A stretch of DNA of 64,000 nt. Origin: Desulfoferula sp040751985. GTDB taxonomy: Bacteria; Desulfobacterota; Desulfarculia; Desulfarculales; Desulfarculaceae. Where the stretch lies: NCBI GenBank assembly GCA_040751985.1, contig JBFMFU010000096.1, positions 88,612 through 152,611 of the forward strand, in the 5' to 3' direction. Below are positions 17,160 to 25,515 of this stretch, piece by piece. The notes under the pieces are model-generated. The model saw only the letters and a program-made list of their open reading frames with translations, did not search any database and was not told the origin of the DNA. A program made the translations under genes and the position numbers. How positions within the stretch are numbered: the stretch's first letter is position 1; every line of letters starts with the position of its first letter.

Positions 17160-19445
17160 CTATTCCAAAGTGGCAGCTTCCTGCAATAATCGATCGTCAC
17201 GTGTATGCGGTGCGGCAATAATTCGGCCTGCCCGACGCATAAGCTTGCGGTTTGGTATCCAAATTGTTTCTTCACCACGTTTATAAGGAGATGCGAACCC
17301 CTCACGCGCGATAAGTTGGAGAGCCCCTGGCACAAGCCTGCGGGCTCGATGATCAAGCCCGCGAAAAAGACCATTTTCTTTTCTACCAGCACCACGCTGC
17401 TGGTAAAGTTTTTTTAAGATTGTTAGGGCAACCCGCGTCCCTAATGGGATTTCAAGGGCTAGCATTGCATCGGTTGTGCTTGCAGGAGTCGCAAATGATT
17501 CAATGAAGCAATTGTTGTCAAAAACCTCTTTTGGGAGGTCTGATCGTGACACGCGACCATCAATCTCATCAATGAAACAACTTTTGAAATGCGGAAGACA
17601 GGAGCTGTCAACGTCCGAGTCGATTCCGATCTTGCTAAAAAAGCAATCTTCAAAAGTTAGCCGACTTGCATCGCTTAATCGTGTGGAAAATTCTAACTCC
17701 GGGATATAGGCGCCTCTAATATGCATAGAGTCAGTTAATATGTAACCACATTCAATTGCTAAGCGAGCGATATCTGCAGCGAAGTTGCCTTGCGTAAGGT
17801 CGCGCACCCGCCGAAGAGAGGTATCTATTTTTCCCGCTGAGATTTTACGAAGGTTCGCAAGTCGGACAGCAATCGCTATGCCCAAAATCCCGGTCGCACA
17901 CTCCACTGATCCTACTAGTTCAGGCTCAAAGTCAAACGGTCCATCAACAAACTGAATGATGTCTCCAGCACGACATGCATCAGTGAAATCTTCGTCAATA
18001 AATGCTCGGGTGCCCTCCTCATCTCGGTCTACTCCCAGACCAGGAAGTCGCTGGAGCAAGACCATCCCTCGTTCATCCGGACTATAACCGCAGATTTCGC
18101 GAAAGGCCTCGATGAGTACTTCAGGTGCGAGTGGACCAAGACCACTAGAAGTGGATCGTGCTTTTGTAGATAGACGTTCGAGTATTCTTCGCACCGTGCT
18201 ACCATCTATACCTGCCTCAATTTCCGATTCACGACTCGTAATGTTATCGAGAAGGATGTCCCAGCCAGAAGCGGGATCGACAGTGTTGCCCACTAGGGAA
18301 CCAGACAAGAAACCTCTGGCTGCGAGATAAGCTACTAACAACGGGCGTGAAGGCAGCCAAGAGGGTACAATTCCCGAAAGGCCGCTTTTTTGTAAGTACT
18401 CTGCAATTTGCTCTTCGCTGAATTCATTCAAAGAAAATTCGTCGAACGCGTCCGAGAGCCCAAGAGCAGTCTTACGCTCTTTGGTGCTATCAAAGAAATG
18501 CGCGCGACCTGCAATTACGAGACCAGCCGATTGTGGATGCTCTCGGACTAGTCGACGGACGGCTTCCATTGCCCTGAACCTGTTATCTCGTAGCTTGGTC
18601 CAAAGGCCCTGAATATTTAAAGTTGTAATCTCATCGAATCCGTCAAGTAATAGGTGGACATAACCAGATCTCCAAGCCCTTACGAGGTGGAGTGGGTTCG
18701 CAAAACCAATTATGCGGGCATGACGTTCCAACAGTTCACTAGGGTCGCTTTGGCCATAGTGGTCCCTCAAGTTAACAAAAACTGGGAATTTTGATGTCAG
18801 ACCCAATAAGTGGCTACTACGCAGCTCTTGGTAGATGTGCCGCAAGGTCATACTCTTGCCGGCACCGAAATCTCCTAAAACAATTATACGGCCGCCAAAT
18901 TTAAGCGATTGAATTAAATCATCTGGTGAGGTGAGTTTCAAGCCAGGTAACTGAGATAGCATCACACTAATAAAACCGACTGATGGGTCCTTGCTCCCAG
19001 TTGCGGGATCCCGGACACTACCGAAATAGTAATTATCGCGAGCAGTAAGGTAAGCCCTTGAGTCAATTAAAAGCGCTTGAAACTGTGAAAAAGATAGTAC
19101 ATTTACTAACTGTCTCTGTTTCTCTGCAACCTTACGTTGGTCAGCCGTAGGTTCGTCTTTTGTTACGAACCAGCACCTCACCGCCTTGGTCGTGTTCTTT
19201 CGCTGGTATTTTGCAGCCAAGTTAACCAATTTTTTAATGTCATCCTGTGCTTTCTGCTTTTGCCGAGAGGTAGTGGCCTCCAGAAGATGAAAACACTCTT
19301 CGGTCTCGAAAATGCCATCTCGCTCTCTATTATCCACCAGAGCAGCTCCCGAAAACTGAGCGGAGGGCCAAAGCAATCTTGCGATCCTACGTACTTCGTT
19401 TTCGAATTCAGCATTTTCTCTGTGGTTTGTATGGTTCGTAGGCAT
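17160..19445 (-). CDS. Restriction-nuclease-like plus NACHT NTPase, candidate antiphage protein
   Basis: A 761-residue protein in a visibly AT-rich island. Residues 1 to about 130 look like a PD-(D/E)xK nuclease fold: acidic helix E13/E17, then D43, then E56-A-T58 with nearby lysines (K63, K65) in place of the usual ExK. A NACHT NTPase follows, with Walker A GDFGAGKS at 191-198 and Walker B HLLLDGFDE at 264-272. After a helical region, residues about 570-660 contain repeats such as LTFEDCFFSKI, FKSCFIDEI and NNCFIESF, which resemble a beta-helix sensor. The domain order is that of STAND-type defence proteins. It stands alone, tail-to-tail with ftsH, with no partner gene seen. Activity is inferred from architecture only. 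Confidence 0.75.
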   Translation of the reverse strand: MPTNHTNHRENAEFENEVRRIARLLWPSAQFSGAALVDNRERDGIFETEECFHLLEATTSRQKQKAQDDIKKLVNLAAKYQRKNTTKAVRCWFVTKDEPTADQRKVAEKQRQLVNVLSFSQFQALLIDSRAYLTARDNYYFGSVRDPATGSKDPSVGFISVMLSQLPGLKLTSPDDLIQSLKFGGRIIVLGDFGAGKSMTLRHIYQELRSSHLLGLTSKFPVFVNLRDHYGQSDPSELLERHARIIGFANPLHLVRAWRSGYVHLLLDGFDEITTLNIQGLWTKLRDNRFRAMEAVRRLVREHPQSAGLVIAGRAHFFDSTKERKTALGLSDAFDEFSLNEFSEEQIAEYLQKSGLSGIVPSWLPSRPLLVAYLAARGFLSGSLVGNTVDPASGWDILLDNITSRESEIEAGIDGSTVRRILERLSTKARSTSSGLGPLAPEVLIEAFREICGYSPDERGMVLLQRLPGLGVDRDEEGTRAFIDEDFTDACRAGDIIQFVDGPFDFEPELVGSVECATGILGIAIAVRLANLRKISAGKIDTSLRRVRDLTQGNFAADIARLAIECGYILTDSMHIRGAYIPELEFSTRLSDASRLTFEDCFFSKIGIDSDVDSSCLPHFKSCFIDEIDGRVSRSDLPKEVFDNNCFIESFATPASTTDAMLALEIPLGTRVALTILKKLYQQRGAGRKENGLFRGLDHRARRLVPGALQLIAREGFASPYKRGEETIWIPNRKLMRRAGRIIAAPHTRDDRLLQEAATLE

Positions 19446-19601
19446 TAAGCCGCATCCAAAAAAGGAGTTAATGATTGGTAATACTAGCGCACCTAGTTCG
19501 ACAAAAGCTGAGTTACCGTTATTCGTTGTTTGCGAGTGCTCCTACCATCTTCGAACCAATTTACATAATTTCGGCTTGTTTTTTCAAGGAGTCAACTCCC
19601 T

Positions 19602-21035
19602 CTACAGCTCCAGCACCTTGAGCAGGTTGGTGGTGCCGGGGGTGCCCACGGGCACGCCGCCGGTGAGGATGATGTGCTCCCCGGCCTTGGCCAGGCCCTG
19701 GGCCAGCACCCACTGCCGGGCTCGCTGGGCCATCTCCTCGATGTCTGCGAAGGGCTCCACCAACGCCGGCTGCACGCCCCAGGTGATGGCCAGTTGCCGG
19801 CAGGTGGAGGCATCGGGGGTCAAGCCCACCACCGGCGCCGCGGGCCGCAGGCGGGCCACCAGGCGGGCGGTGGAGCCGCTGGTGGTGGAGGCCACGATGG
19901 CCGCGGGACGCAGGTCCTTGGCCAGCCAGCCGGCGGCCCGGCTCAGGGCCGCGGCCACGGCCGGCAGCAGGGGGCTGAGACCCTCCCGGAGCAGGACCTC
20001 GCTGTTCACCTGGCATTCGCTGCCCCGGCACAGGCGGTCCATCATGGCCACTGCCTCCACGGGGTAGCGGCCCACGGCGGTTTCATCCGAGAGCATGACC
20101 GCGTCGGTGCCGTCCAGCACTGCGTTGGCCACGTCGGCGGCCTCGGCCCGGCTGGGGCGGGGGTTGTCCAGCATGGAGCGCAGCATCTGGGTGGCGGTGA
20201 CCACCACCTTGCCGGCCCGGCGGGCCTCGGCGATGATGTGTTTCTGGATCAGGGGCACCTGCTCCAGGGGCATCTCCACGCCCAGGTCGCCCCGGGCCAC
20301 CATCACCCCGTCCACCGCGGCCAATAGCTGAGGCAGGCGTTCCACGGCCTGGGGCTTCTCGATCTTGGCTACTAACAGTGGCGGCTCATCGGCGTGGTTG
20401 AGCCGCTCGCGCACCGGCTCCAGGTCTTTTTCGTGGCGCACGAAGGACAGCGCCACCAGGTCCACGCCCGCGGCCAGGCCGGCCTCCAGGTCCTCTTGGT
20501 CCTTGGGCGTGAAGGAGCTGACCCGCAGCTGACTGGCCGGCAGGTTCACGCCCTTCTTGGAGCTGACCTGGCCGCCCACCTTGACCCGGCAGCGCACTTG
20601 GCCGTGGGCCACCTGCCGCACCTCCAGCTCCACCAGGCCGTCGGCCAGCAGGATGCTCTGGCCCGCCTCCACGTCCTCCAGCAGGTGAGGGTAGTCCACG
20701 GGCAGGGCCTGTCCCGCGGCCTCGGCGCCTGGGGCCAGGCTCACCTCCTGGCCTGCCTCCAAGAGCTGCGGCTGTTCCAAAATGCCCAAGCGTATCTTGG
20801 GCCCGGCCAGGTCCTGCAGGATGGCGATTTGGCGGTTCTGTTGTTTGGCCAGGGCGCGCAGCTTATCCACCGTGGCCTGGTGGCTGGCGTGGTCGCCGTG
20901 GGAATAGTTGAGCCGAGCCACGTCCATACCGGCGGCCAGCAGCGCGGACAGGATACGGCCGTCGGCGCTGGCCGGGCCGATGGTGGCCACGATCTTGGTC
21001 TTGCGGGCCGGGCTGCTCTGCGGGCAAAACTCCAT
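19602..21035 (-). CDS. pyk: Pyruvate kinase
   Basis: A 477-residue glycolytic enzyme converting phosphoenolpyruvate and ADP to pyruvate and ATP. ATG at 21035 gives the canonical N-terminus with RKTKIVATIGPAS and the catalytic-loop region DVARLNYSHG. The active-site segment LLVAKIEKPQAVERL and the motif MVARGDLGVEMP are intact, followed by TATQMLRSMLDNPRPSRAEAADVANAVLDGTDAVMLSDETAVG. The C-terminal allosteric domain ends GVPVGTPGTTNLLKVLEL. The frame stays open far upstream to 21437, but that extension overlaps the opposite thioesterase gene and is meaningless, so it was discarded. Confidence 0.96.
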   Translation of the reverse strand: MEFCPQSSPARKTKIVATIGPASADGRILSALLAAGMDVARLNYSHGDHASHQATVDKLRALAKQQNRQIAILQDLAGPKIRLGILEQPQLLEAGQEVSLAPGAEAAGQALPVDYPHLLEDVEAGQSILLADGLVELEVRQVAHGQVRCRVKVGGQVSSKKGVNLPASQLRVSSFTPKDQEDLEAGLAAGVDLVALSFVRHEKDLEPVRERLNHADEPPLLVAKIEKPQAVERLPQLLAAVDGVMVARGDLGVEMPLEQVPLIQKHIIAEARRAGKVVVTATQMLRSMLDNPRPSRAEAADVANAVLDGTDAVMLSDETAVGRYPVEAVAMMDRLCRGSECQVNSEVLLREGLSPLLPAVAAALSRAAGWLAKDLRPAAIVASTTSGSTARLVARLRPAAPVVGLTPDASTCRQLAITWGVQPALVEPFADIEEMAQRARQWVLAQGLAKAGEHIILTGGVPVGTPGTTNLLKVLEL

Positions 21036-21122
21036 GATCCACCGCCTTGGTTTGCCAGCCTTGGGGGCGGGCGGGTAGACTTTAACTGCGTTGGGGCAGC
21101 CACCTACTTTTAAGAGGATAGC

Positions 21123-21620
21123 ATGGAAAACAAACGCGTCAGCGACAGCAAAGTGACAACCGCGGTGCTCATGGAGCCGGCCGACGCCAACGTGGCCGGC
21201 AACGTGCACGGCGGGGTGATCATGAAGAACATAGACAACACCGCCGCGGTGGTGGCCCTGCGTCACGCGGGCAGCAACGTGGTCACCGCCAGCATCGACC
21301 GCCTGGATTTCCACAACCCGGTCTACGTGGGCGAGCTGGTGTTCCTCAAGGCCAGCCTGAACCGGGCCGGGCGCAGCTCCATGGAGGTGGGGGTGCGGGT
21401 GGAGGCGGAAAACCCGGTGCAGGGCCAGGTGCGCCACGTGGCCAGCGCCTACCTGACCTTCGTGGCCCTGGGCGAGGACGGCCGTCCCCGGCCGGTGCCG
21501 GGCCTGACCCTGGAGGGCGACCAGGAGCGGCGGCGCAACGCCGAGGCTGCCGACCGCCAGCGCACCCGCCTGGCCGAAAAGGAGCGGGAGCGGGCCAGCC
21601 GGGAGAAGGCCGGGCCATGA
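21123..21620 (+). CDS. Acyl-CoA thioesterase, hotdog fold (YciA-like)
   Basis: A 165-residue hotdog-fold protein. The motif ANVAGNVHGGVIMKNIDNTAAVVALRHAG has the Asn/His-Gly-Gly and acidic residue pattern of the BACH/YciA thioesterase family, and TASIDRLDFHNPVYVGELVFLKA is the second conserved block. The last 45 residues are charged and helical (ERRRNAEAADRQRTRLAEKER), an extension common in cytosolic acyl-CoA thioesterases. The SD AGAGGA precedes ATG at 21123. The stop overlaps the next start (ATGA), so the thioesterase, the editing-domain protein and the rubrerythrin-like gene form one transcript. Confidence 0.85.
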   Translation: MENKRVSDSKVTTAVLMEPADANVAGNVHGGVIMKNIDNTAAVVALRHAGSNVVTASIDRLDFHNPVYVGELVFLKASLNRAGRSSMEVGVRVEAENPVQGQVRHVASAYLTFVALGEDGRPRPVPGLTLEGDQERRRNAEAADRQRTRLAEKERERASREKAGP

Positions 21621-22027
21621 AGCTCTTGATGTTCTACGCCCCCAGCTTCTGGTTCAAGACCTTCCAGCGGGTGCTGCCCGAGGCGCCCGAGGTTAACGAG
21701 GAGCGGGAGGTGCAGCGGGCGGCGGTGGTGTTCTACCAGGCCGAGGCCGGCGACCAGGAGCGCCGGGCCAAGGTGCTGGCCAAGCTGGTCAAGAACGTGA
21801 AGTGGCTGGCCGGCAAGTTCGGGGCCACCAACGTGGTGCTGCACTCGTTCAACCACCTCTCGGCCAGCAAGGCCCCGCCGGAACTGGCCGCGGGCCTGGC
21901 CGCGGAGGCGGCTCAGCGCCTGCAGAACGCGGGCTATGCGGTGACGGCCACGCCCTTCGGCTATCTGAACGAGTGGAAGATGCACGTGGCCGGCGAGTCT
22001 CTGGCCAAGGTCTTCAAAGAGATATGA
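21617..22027 (+). CDS. Free-standing threonyl-tRNA synthetase editing domain
   Basis: A 136-residue protein whose whole length matches the archaeal ThrRS N-terminal editing domain, which has a D-aminoacyl-tRNA-deacylase-like fold. It starts MKLLMFYAPSFWFKTF, has a central strand AAVVFYQAEAGD, the segment TNVVLHSFNHLSASKAPPELA, and the end TPFGYLNEWKMHVAGESLAKVF. The family removes serine wrongly attached to tRNA-Thr. No synthetase catalytic domain is attached, so it should act in trans. Translation is coupled to the upstream thioesterase through an ATGA overlap. Alternative roles, such as clearing other mischarged tRNAs, are possible. Confidence 0.78.
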   Translation: MKLLMFYAPSFWFKTFQRVLPEAPEVNEEREVQRAAVVFYQAEAGDQERRAKVLAKLVKNVKWLAGKFGATNVVLHSFNHLSASKAPPELAAGLAAEAAQRLQNAGYAVTATPFGYLNEWKMHVAGESLAKVFKEI

Positions 22028-22040
22028 GACGGGAGGCGGC

Positions 22041-22535
22041 GTGAGCACAGACCTGCAAGATTATCTGGCCCAGGCCCTGAGCCAGGTGACCCTGGCCGAG
22101 GCGCGCCTGGAGGTGTTCGCCCAGAAGGCCCGGGCTCAGAAGCAGGAGGCCGCAGCGGCGCTGTTGGCGGCCCTGGCCGCCTCGCAGCGGGTGCAGGCCC
22201 GCCGCCTGACCATGCTGCTCAGGGGCAAGGTGGGCGACACCCAGGACAACCTGGAGGAGCTACGCAGGGAGCTCTTGCCCGGCCTGATCCAGGAGCTGGC
22301 CCAGGCCGTGGATCGTGCCGACCAGGACGGCCAGGAGGTGCTGGGCACGGCCCTGGACCAGGCCACGCGAGTGGACAGCGGCCAGGCCGCGCTGGTCCAG
22401 CGCCTGGCCGCCGAGGGCCAGGCCCCGGAGTATTACCTGTGCCCGGTGTGCGGCTGGCTGGCCGCGGAGGAGGCGCCGGACAAGTGCCCGGTGTGCGGGG
22501 CCCTGGGCAGCAAGTTCGCGCCGGCGCCCCGCTAA
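22041..22535 (+). CDS. Rubrerythrin-like protein with C-terminal rubredoxin-type knuckles
   Basis: A 164-residue protein with an N-terminal helical, ferritin-like part and a C-terminal rubredoxin-like module. That module has two CPVCG knuckles separated by 15 residues (YYLCPVCGW and DKCPVCGAL). The helical part resembles rubrerythrin (EARLEVFAQKARAQKQ), but the usual E-x-x-H ligand pair appears replaced (AASQRVQARRL), so a diiron site may be lost. GTG at 22041 follows GGGAGG. Possible roles are peroxide protection or electron transfer in an anaerobe. The short distance to the editing-domain gene indicates one operon. Confidence 0.72.
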   Translation: MSTDLQDYLAQALSQVTLAEARLEVFAQKARAQKQEAAAALLAALAASQRVQARRLTMLLRGKVGDTQDNLEELRRELLPGLIQELAQAVDRADQDGQEVLGTALDQATRVDSGQAALVQRLAAEGQAPEYYLCPVCGWLAAEEAPDKCPVCGALGSKFAPAPR

Positions 22536-22540
22536 CCGTT

Positions 22541-23719
22541 CTAGGCCGGGCCCGGGGCCGCGGCCGCGCCGCCGGCCAGGGGCAGGTTGATCAGGCAGCG
22601 CACCCCGTCCGCGGCCGGCTCCAAGGCGAGCGAGCCCATGCTGCGGCGGGCGGCCAGGCTGGCGATGGGCAGGCCCATGCCCGTGCCCATGGGCTTGGAG
22701 GAGCTGAAGGGACTGAGCAGCTCCTGTATCTGCTCCAGGTCCGGCGCGGAGCCGGTGTTGAATATCTCCACCTCCACGAAGCCCGGCGCCCGTCCGGGCC
22801 GCGAGCGCACCTCCACCCGGGGGTCGGTCTGGTCCGCGGCCTCGGCGGCGTTATCCAGTAGCTGCCCGAAGAGTATCTCCAGGTCCTTGGGGTCCACCAT
22901 GACCTGAGGCAGGGCTGGGTCCAGCTCCTGCACAACGCGCACGCCCTGCAGGCGGCCGGCCTGCTCCAGGCGTCGGCGGGCCGCCTCCAGGGCCTGGGCC
23001 AGGGAGCAGGGCTGCGGGTGGGGCTCGCTCTGGTACAGCTCGGTGTACAGGGCGATGTCGGCCACCATGCGCTCCAGGCGCTGGTTCTCGGCCAGCACTG
23101 TCTCGTAGCTCCGGCGGGCGGGGTCATCGACCGGGGCCTTCTTGAGCAGGCGCAGTATGTTGCCGCCGATCACCGTGACCGGGTTGCGCACCTGGTGGGC
23201 GATGCCTTCGATCATCTCCCGGTCGCAGCGGGAGGTCATGGAGATGAAGGAGTCGGTGGCCACCAGCACGCAGAAGTCCAGCATGCGGTCCACCAGGGCG
23301 GTGAGGGCCTGGCGCTCGGCGGCCGGGACCTGGGTCTGGATCAGGTCTTGGCAGAACTGGCGGGTGACGGCGTAGCCCAGGTTCACGAAACGCTGGTCCA
23401 GGCTGAGCTGCACGTGGCGCACGCCGCTGTTCCACAAAAAGGTGAGGAAGTGGCGGTCCAGGTCGTGGCTGAACAGGGCCCCGAACCAGAGGGACAGGGC
23501 CTTCTGGTGACGCTGGGCGGCGTGGTTCTGCTCCAGGATCAGGCGGGTGCGGGGGATGTTTAGAAAGTAGTCCAGGAAGAACTGGCCGAACTCCTCCTGA
23601 CGGCTGGTGAAGACCTGGCGGTGGGGGGCCAGCACGGCCATGGTCTGCTGATCCAGCCCCAGCTTTTCCAAGAACGACTCCAGGCGCTCGAAGGGGACCG
23701 GTTCCTGCTGCATGCGCAT
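22541..23719 (-). CDS. Globin-coupled sensor histidine kinase
   Basis: A 392-residue cytoplasmic protein. Residues about 10-165 form a sensor-globin/protoglobin domain; H102 in GVRHVQLSLDQRFVNLGYAVT is the expected proximal haem ligand. The transmitter follows, with H-box IAHQVRNP (H175) and the ATPase boxes LFGQLLDNAAEAA and GTGMGLPIAS. It has no membrane helix and no receiver domain, and no response-regulator gene adjoins it, so its partner is elsewhere. It probably senses oxygen, NO or redox through haem. The frame extends to a TTG at 23770, but ATG at 23719 with a GGAAAGG ribosome site fits better. Confidence 0.82.
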   Translation of the reverse strand: MRMQQEPVPFERLESFLEKLGLDQQTMAVLAPHRQVFTSRQEEFGQFFLDYFLNIPRTRLILEQNHAAQRHQKALSLWFGALFSHDLDRHFLTFLWNSGVRHVQLSLDQRFVNLGYAVTRQFCQDLIQTQVPAAERQALTALVDRMLDFCVLVATDSFISMTSRCDREMIEGIAHQVRNPVTVIGGNILRLLKKAPVDDPARRSYETVLAENQRLERMVADIALYTELYQSEPHPQPCSLAQALEAARRRLEQAGRLQGVRVVQELDPALPQVMVDPKDLEILFGQLLDNAAEAADQTDPRVEVRSRPGRAPGFVEVEIFNTGSAPDLEQIQELLSPFSSSKPMGTGMGLPIASLAARRSMGSLALEPAADGVRCLINLPLAGGAAAAPGPA

Positions 23720-23891
23720 GGCCTTTCCGCCCCAGGGCCTAGGCCCAAGGCTGCCGAGAATGGGTATCAATTCCTAAGATAAACCGCCGCAAGGAGGCAG
23801 GCAAGCCCGCATGGCCAGCTTGCCTGTCCGGGGCCCCGGCACTTAAACTAAAGTAGTGCAAATGATTCACCTCAGCCAATAGGGGGCGCGC

Positions 23892-24314
23892 ATGCAAGAC
23901 AAGAGGAACCCGCACCTGAAGGTCCAGGAGCACATCGACTGTATGGCTGCCACGGACTACCTGGAGGAGATGAGCAAGCTGGCCAAGGACAAGGACAAGG
24001 CCGATGCCGCCCTGCGCTGGGTGGCCCTGGCCGCCTTGCACGGCGTAAACGCCGGGGCCAAGCAGGTCAGCCTGCTGCAGGGGCCGGACGGTACCGTGAT
24101 TGTGCAGGCCAAGTACCGCACCGCCACCCTGCCCACGCCGGGCAAGCAGGTGGGCGCGCAAGTCCTCAAGGCGCTCAGGGACATCACCCATCTGGAGGGG
24201 GACAAGGCCAAGGGGCCCTTGGCCCTGGGCCTGCGCAACGACAGCCTGACCGTGCAGGTGAAGTTCGAGAACGACAAGGAAGGCCAGAAGGTCACCCTCA
24301 AGTTTCCGGAGTAG
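23892..24314 (+). CDS. Hypothetical protein, 140 aa
   Basis: A soluble, charged protein that I do not recognise. The middle (ALRWVALAALHGVNAGAKQVSLLQGPDGTVIVQAKYRTATLP) suggests an alpha/beta fold. Lysine and aspartate are frequent (KLAKDKDKADAALRW). There is no signal peptide, cysteine pair or catalytic motif. An AGGGGGC element precedes ATG at 23892. It lies five bases upstream of the chagasin-like inhibitor and so is probably co-transcribed with it and with the molybdopterin-fold gene. Codon use matches the surrounding chromosome. Confidence 0.6.
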   Translation: MQDKRNPHLKVQEHIDCMAATDYLEEMSKLAKDKDKADAALRWVALAALHGVNAGAKQVSLLQGPDGTVIVQAKYRTATLPTPGKQVGAQVLKALRDITHLEGDKAKGPLALGLRNDSLTVQVKFENDKEGQKVTLKFPE

Positions 24315-24318
24315 GGAC

Positions 24319-24705
24319 ATGAGCCGCGCCCGCCTGCTCCTGCTGCCGGTCCTGCTGGCCCTGGCCCTGATCCTGGCCGGGGCGGCCGGGGCCTCCATCA
24401 GCAAGGAGCCCATGCAGACATTCGTGCTGGCCAAGGGCCAGGTGCTCAAGATCACCGTGGCCAGCAACCCCACCACCGGCTTCCGCTGGGTACTGGCCGA
24501 GCAGCCCAACCCCAAGGTGATCAAGCTGCTCAGCCAGAACTACAAGGCCTCGGAGCCCCAGCGCATGGGCTCCGGCGGCACCGAGACCTGGGCCTTCCAG
24601 GCCGTGGGGCCGGGCCGGGTCAAGATCAACCTGATCTACCTGCGGCCCTGGGAGAAGAGCAAGCCGCCGGCCCGCAGCCGCCTGGTGGAGGTGGAGGTGC
24701 GATGA
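24319..24705 (+). CDS. Chagasin-type cysteine protease inhibitor (family I42)
   Basis: A 128-residue exported protein. Residues 1-25 are a signal peptide (LLLLPVLLALALILAGAAGA). The mature part is an immunoglobulin-like beta fold with the three inhibitory loops of chagasin: NPTTGFRW at 50-57, the Gly-rich loop RMGSGGTETW, and RPWE near the C-terminus. Members block papain-family proteases. In bacteria the target is usually unknown and may be an endogenous or a predator protease. Its stop overlaps the start of the next gene (ATGA). Confidence 0.88.
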   Translation: MSRARLLLLPVLLALALILAGAAGASISKEPMQTFVLAKGQVLKITVASNPTTGFRWVLAEQPNPKVIKLLSQNYKASEPQRMGSGGTETWAFQAVGPGRVKINLIYLRPWEKSKPPARSRLVEVEVR

Positions 24706-25292
24706 GCGTCCTGAGCCGCCTGGGCCTGCCCATGTTCCGGGCCGGAGGGCCGCCCCAGGTCTCGGACCAGGACTGGCGCCTCTCCGTGGACGGTCTAGTG
24801 GCCGCGCCCCTGAGCCTGACCCTGGCCCACATCGCGGCCCTGCCCCAGAGCGAGGTCAGTGCCCGCCTGACCTCGGTGTCGGGCTTCTCAGTGCGCGCCC
24901 TGTGGCAGGGGGTGCTCTGGCGCGACTTTTTGGCCGCTATCAAGCCCCAGGCCCAGGCCAGCCACGCCACCTTCACCAGCCAGGGCGGCGGCTACCAGAC
25001 CACCCTGTCGCTAGAAACCCTGGACCACCCCAGGGTCGTGCTGGTGACGGGGGTGGAGGGAGAGCCCCTGGAGCGGGAGTACGGCGGGCCCCTGCGCATG
25101 GTCATCCCGCACCGCTGGGGCTACAAGAGCGCCAAGTGGCTGGCCGGGGTGACCCTGGGCCAGGGCATGCAGGGCGGATACTGGGAGGACCGGGGCTACA
25201 CCCGGGAGGGGATCATCGAGCCGGGCTACACCCTGGACGTGAACACCCGCACCCGCAGGCAGATCAAGGGCGGGGAGGTGACGGAGTTTTAG
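24702..25292 (+). CDS. Sulfite-oxidase-fold molybdopterin protein with Cys replaced by Ser
   Basis: A 196-residue protein with the oxidoreductase molybdopterin-binding fold. The order is DQDWRLSVDGLV..PLSLTLAHIAALP, then LTSVSGFSVRALWQGVLWRDFL, the strand TLDHPRVVLVTGVEGEPL, and EYGGPLRMVIPHRWGYKSAKWL. Family members normally carry a molybdenum-ligating Cys in the segment that here reads T-S-V-S-G (Ser58, codon TCG). The other binding segments (GGPLRMVIPHRWGYKSAKW) look intact. No signal peptide is present and length is near the family minimum. It could be a non-redox or altered-chemistry member; activity is uncertain. Confidence 0.7.
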   Translation: MSVLSRLGLPMFRAGGPPQVSDQDWRLSVDGLVAAPLSLTLAHIAALPQSEVSARLTSVSGFSVRALWQGVLWRDFLAAIKPQAQASHATFTSQGGGYQTTLSLETLDHPRVVLVTGVEGEPLEREYGGPLRMVIPHRWGYKSAKWLAGVTLGQGMQGGYWEDRGYTREGIIEPGYTLDVNTRTRRQIKGGEVTEF

Positions 25293-25319
25293 AGGGCCAC
25301 TGGGGAGTGGTCGGGGAGG

Positions 25320-25353
25320 GGGCGGCCGGCGCGAGCCGGCCGCCCTGTTTTTG
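25320..25353 (+). terminator. Rho-independent terminator
   Basis: An 11-bp perfect stem (25320-25330 with 25335-25345, loop GCGA) is followed by TGTTTTT. It closes the 23892-25292 operon. Confidence 0.85.
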
Positions 25354-25515
25354 GGCCCAGGCCAACTCTGGGCAGAGGTTGCTTCGTCGCGGCAAGGCCG
25401 CTCCTCGCAGAGACATCGTGGGGGAAGAGCCAGGAATGCAGCGCAAAAATAGTGTTGAATTGTAGATTGATCAAAACTTTTCTTAATAATTTTCTTTAAT
25501 CTATTTTTACCAGCC

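Noticed and set aside
19602..21437. A 134-residue N-terminal extension of pyruvate kinase
   Set aside because: It overlaps the thioesterase on the other strand and has low-complexity His/Val-rich sequence. ATG at 21035 gives the normal N-terminus.
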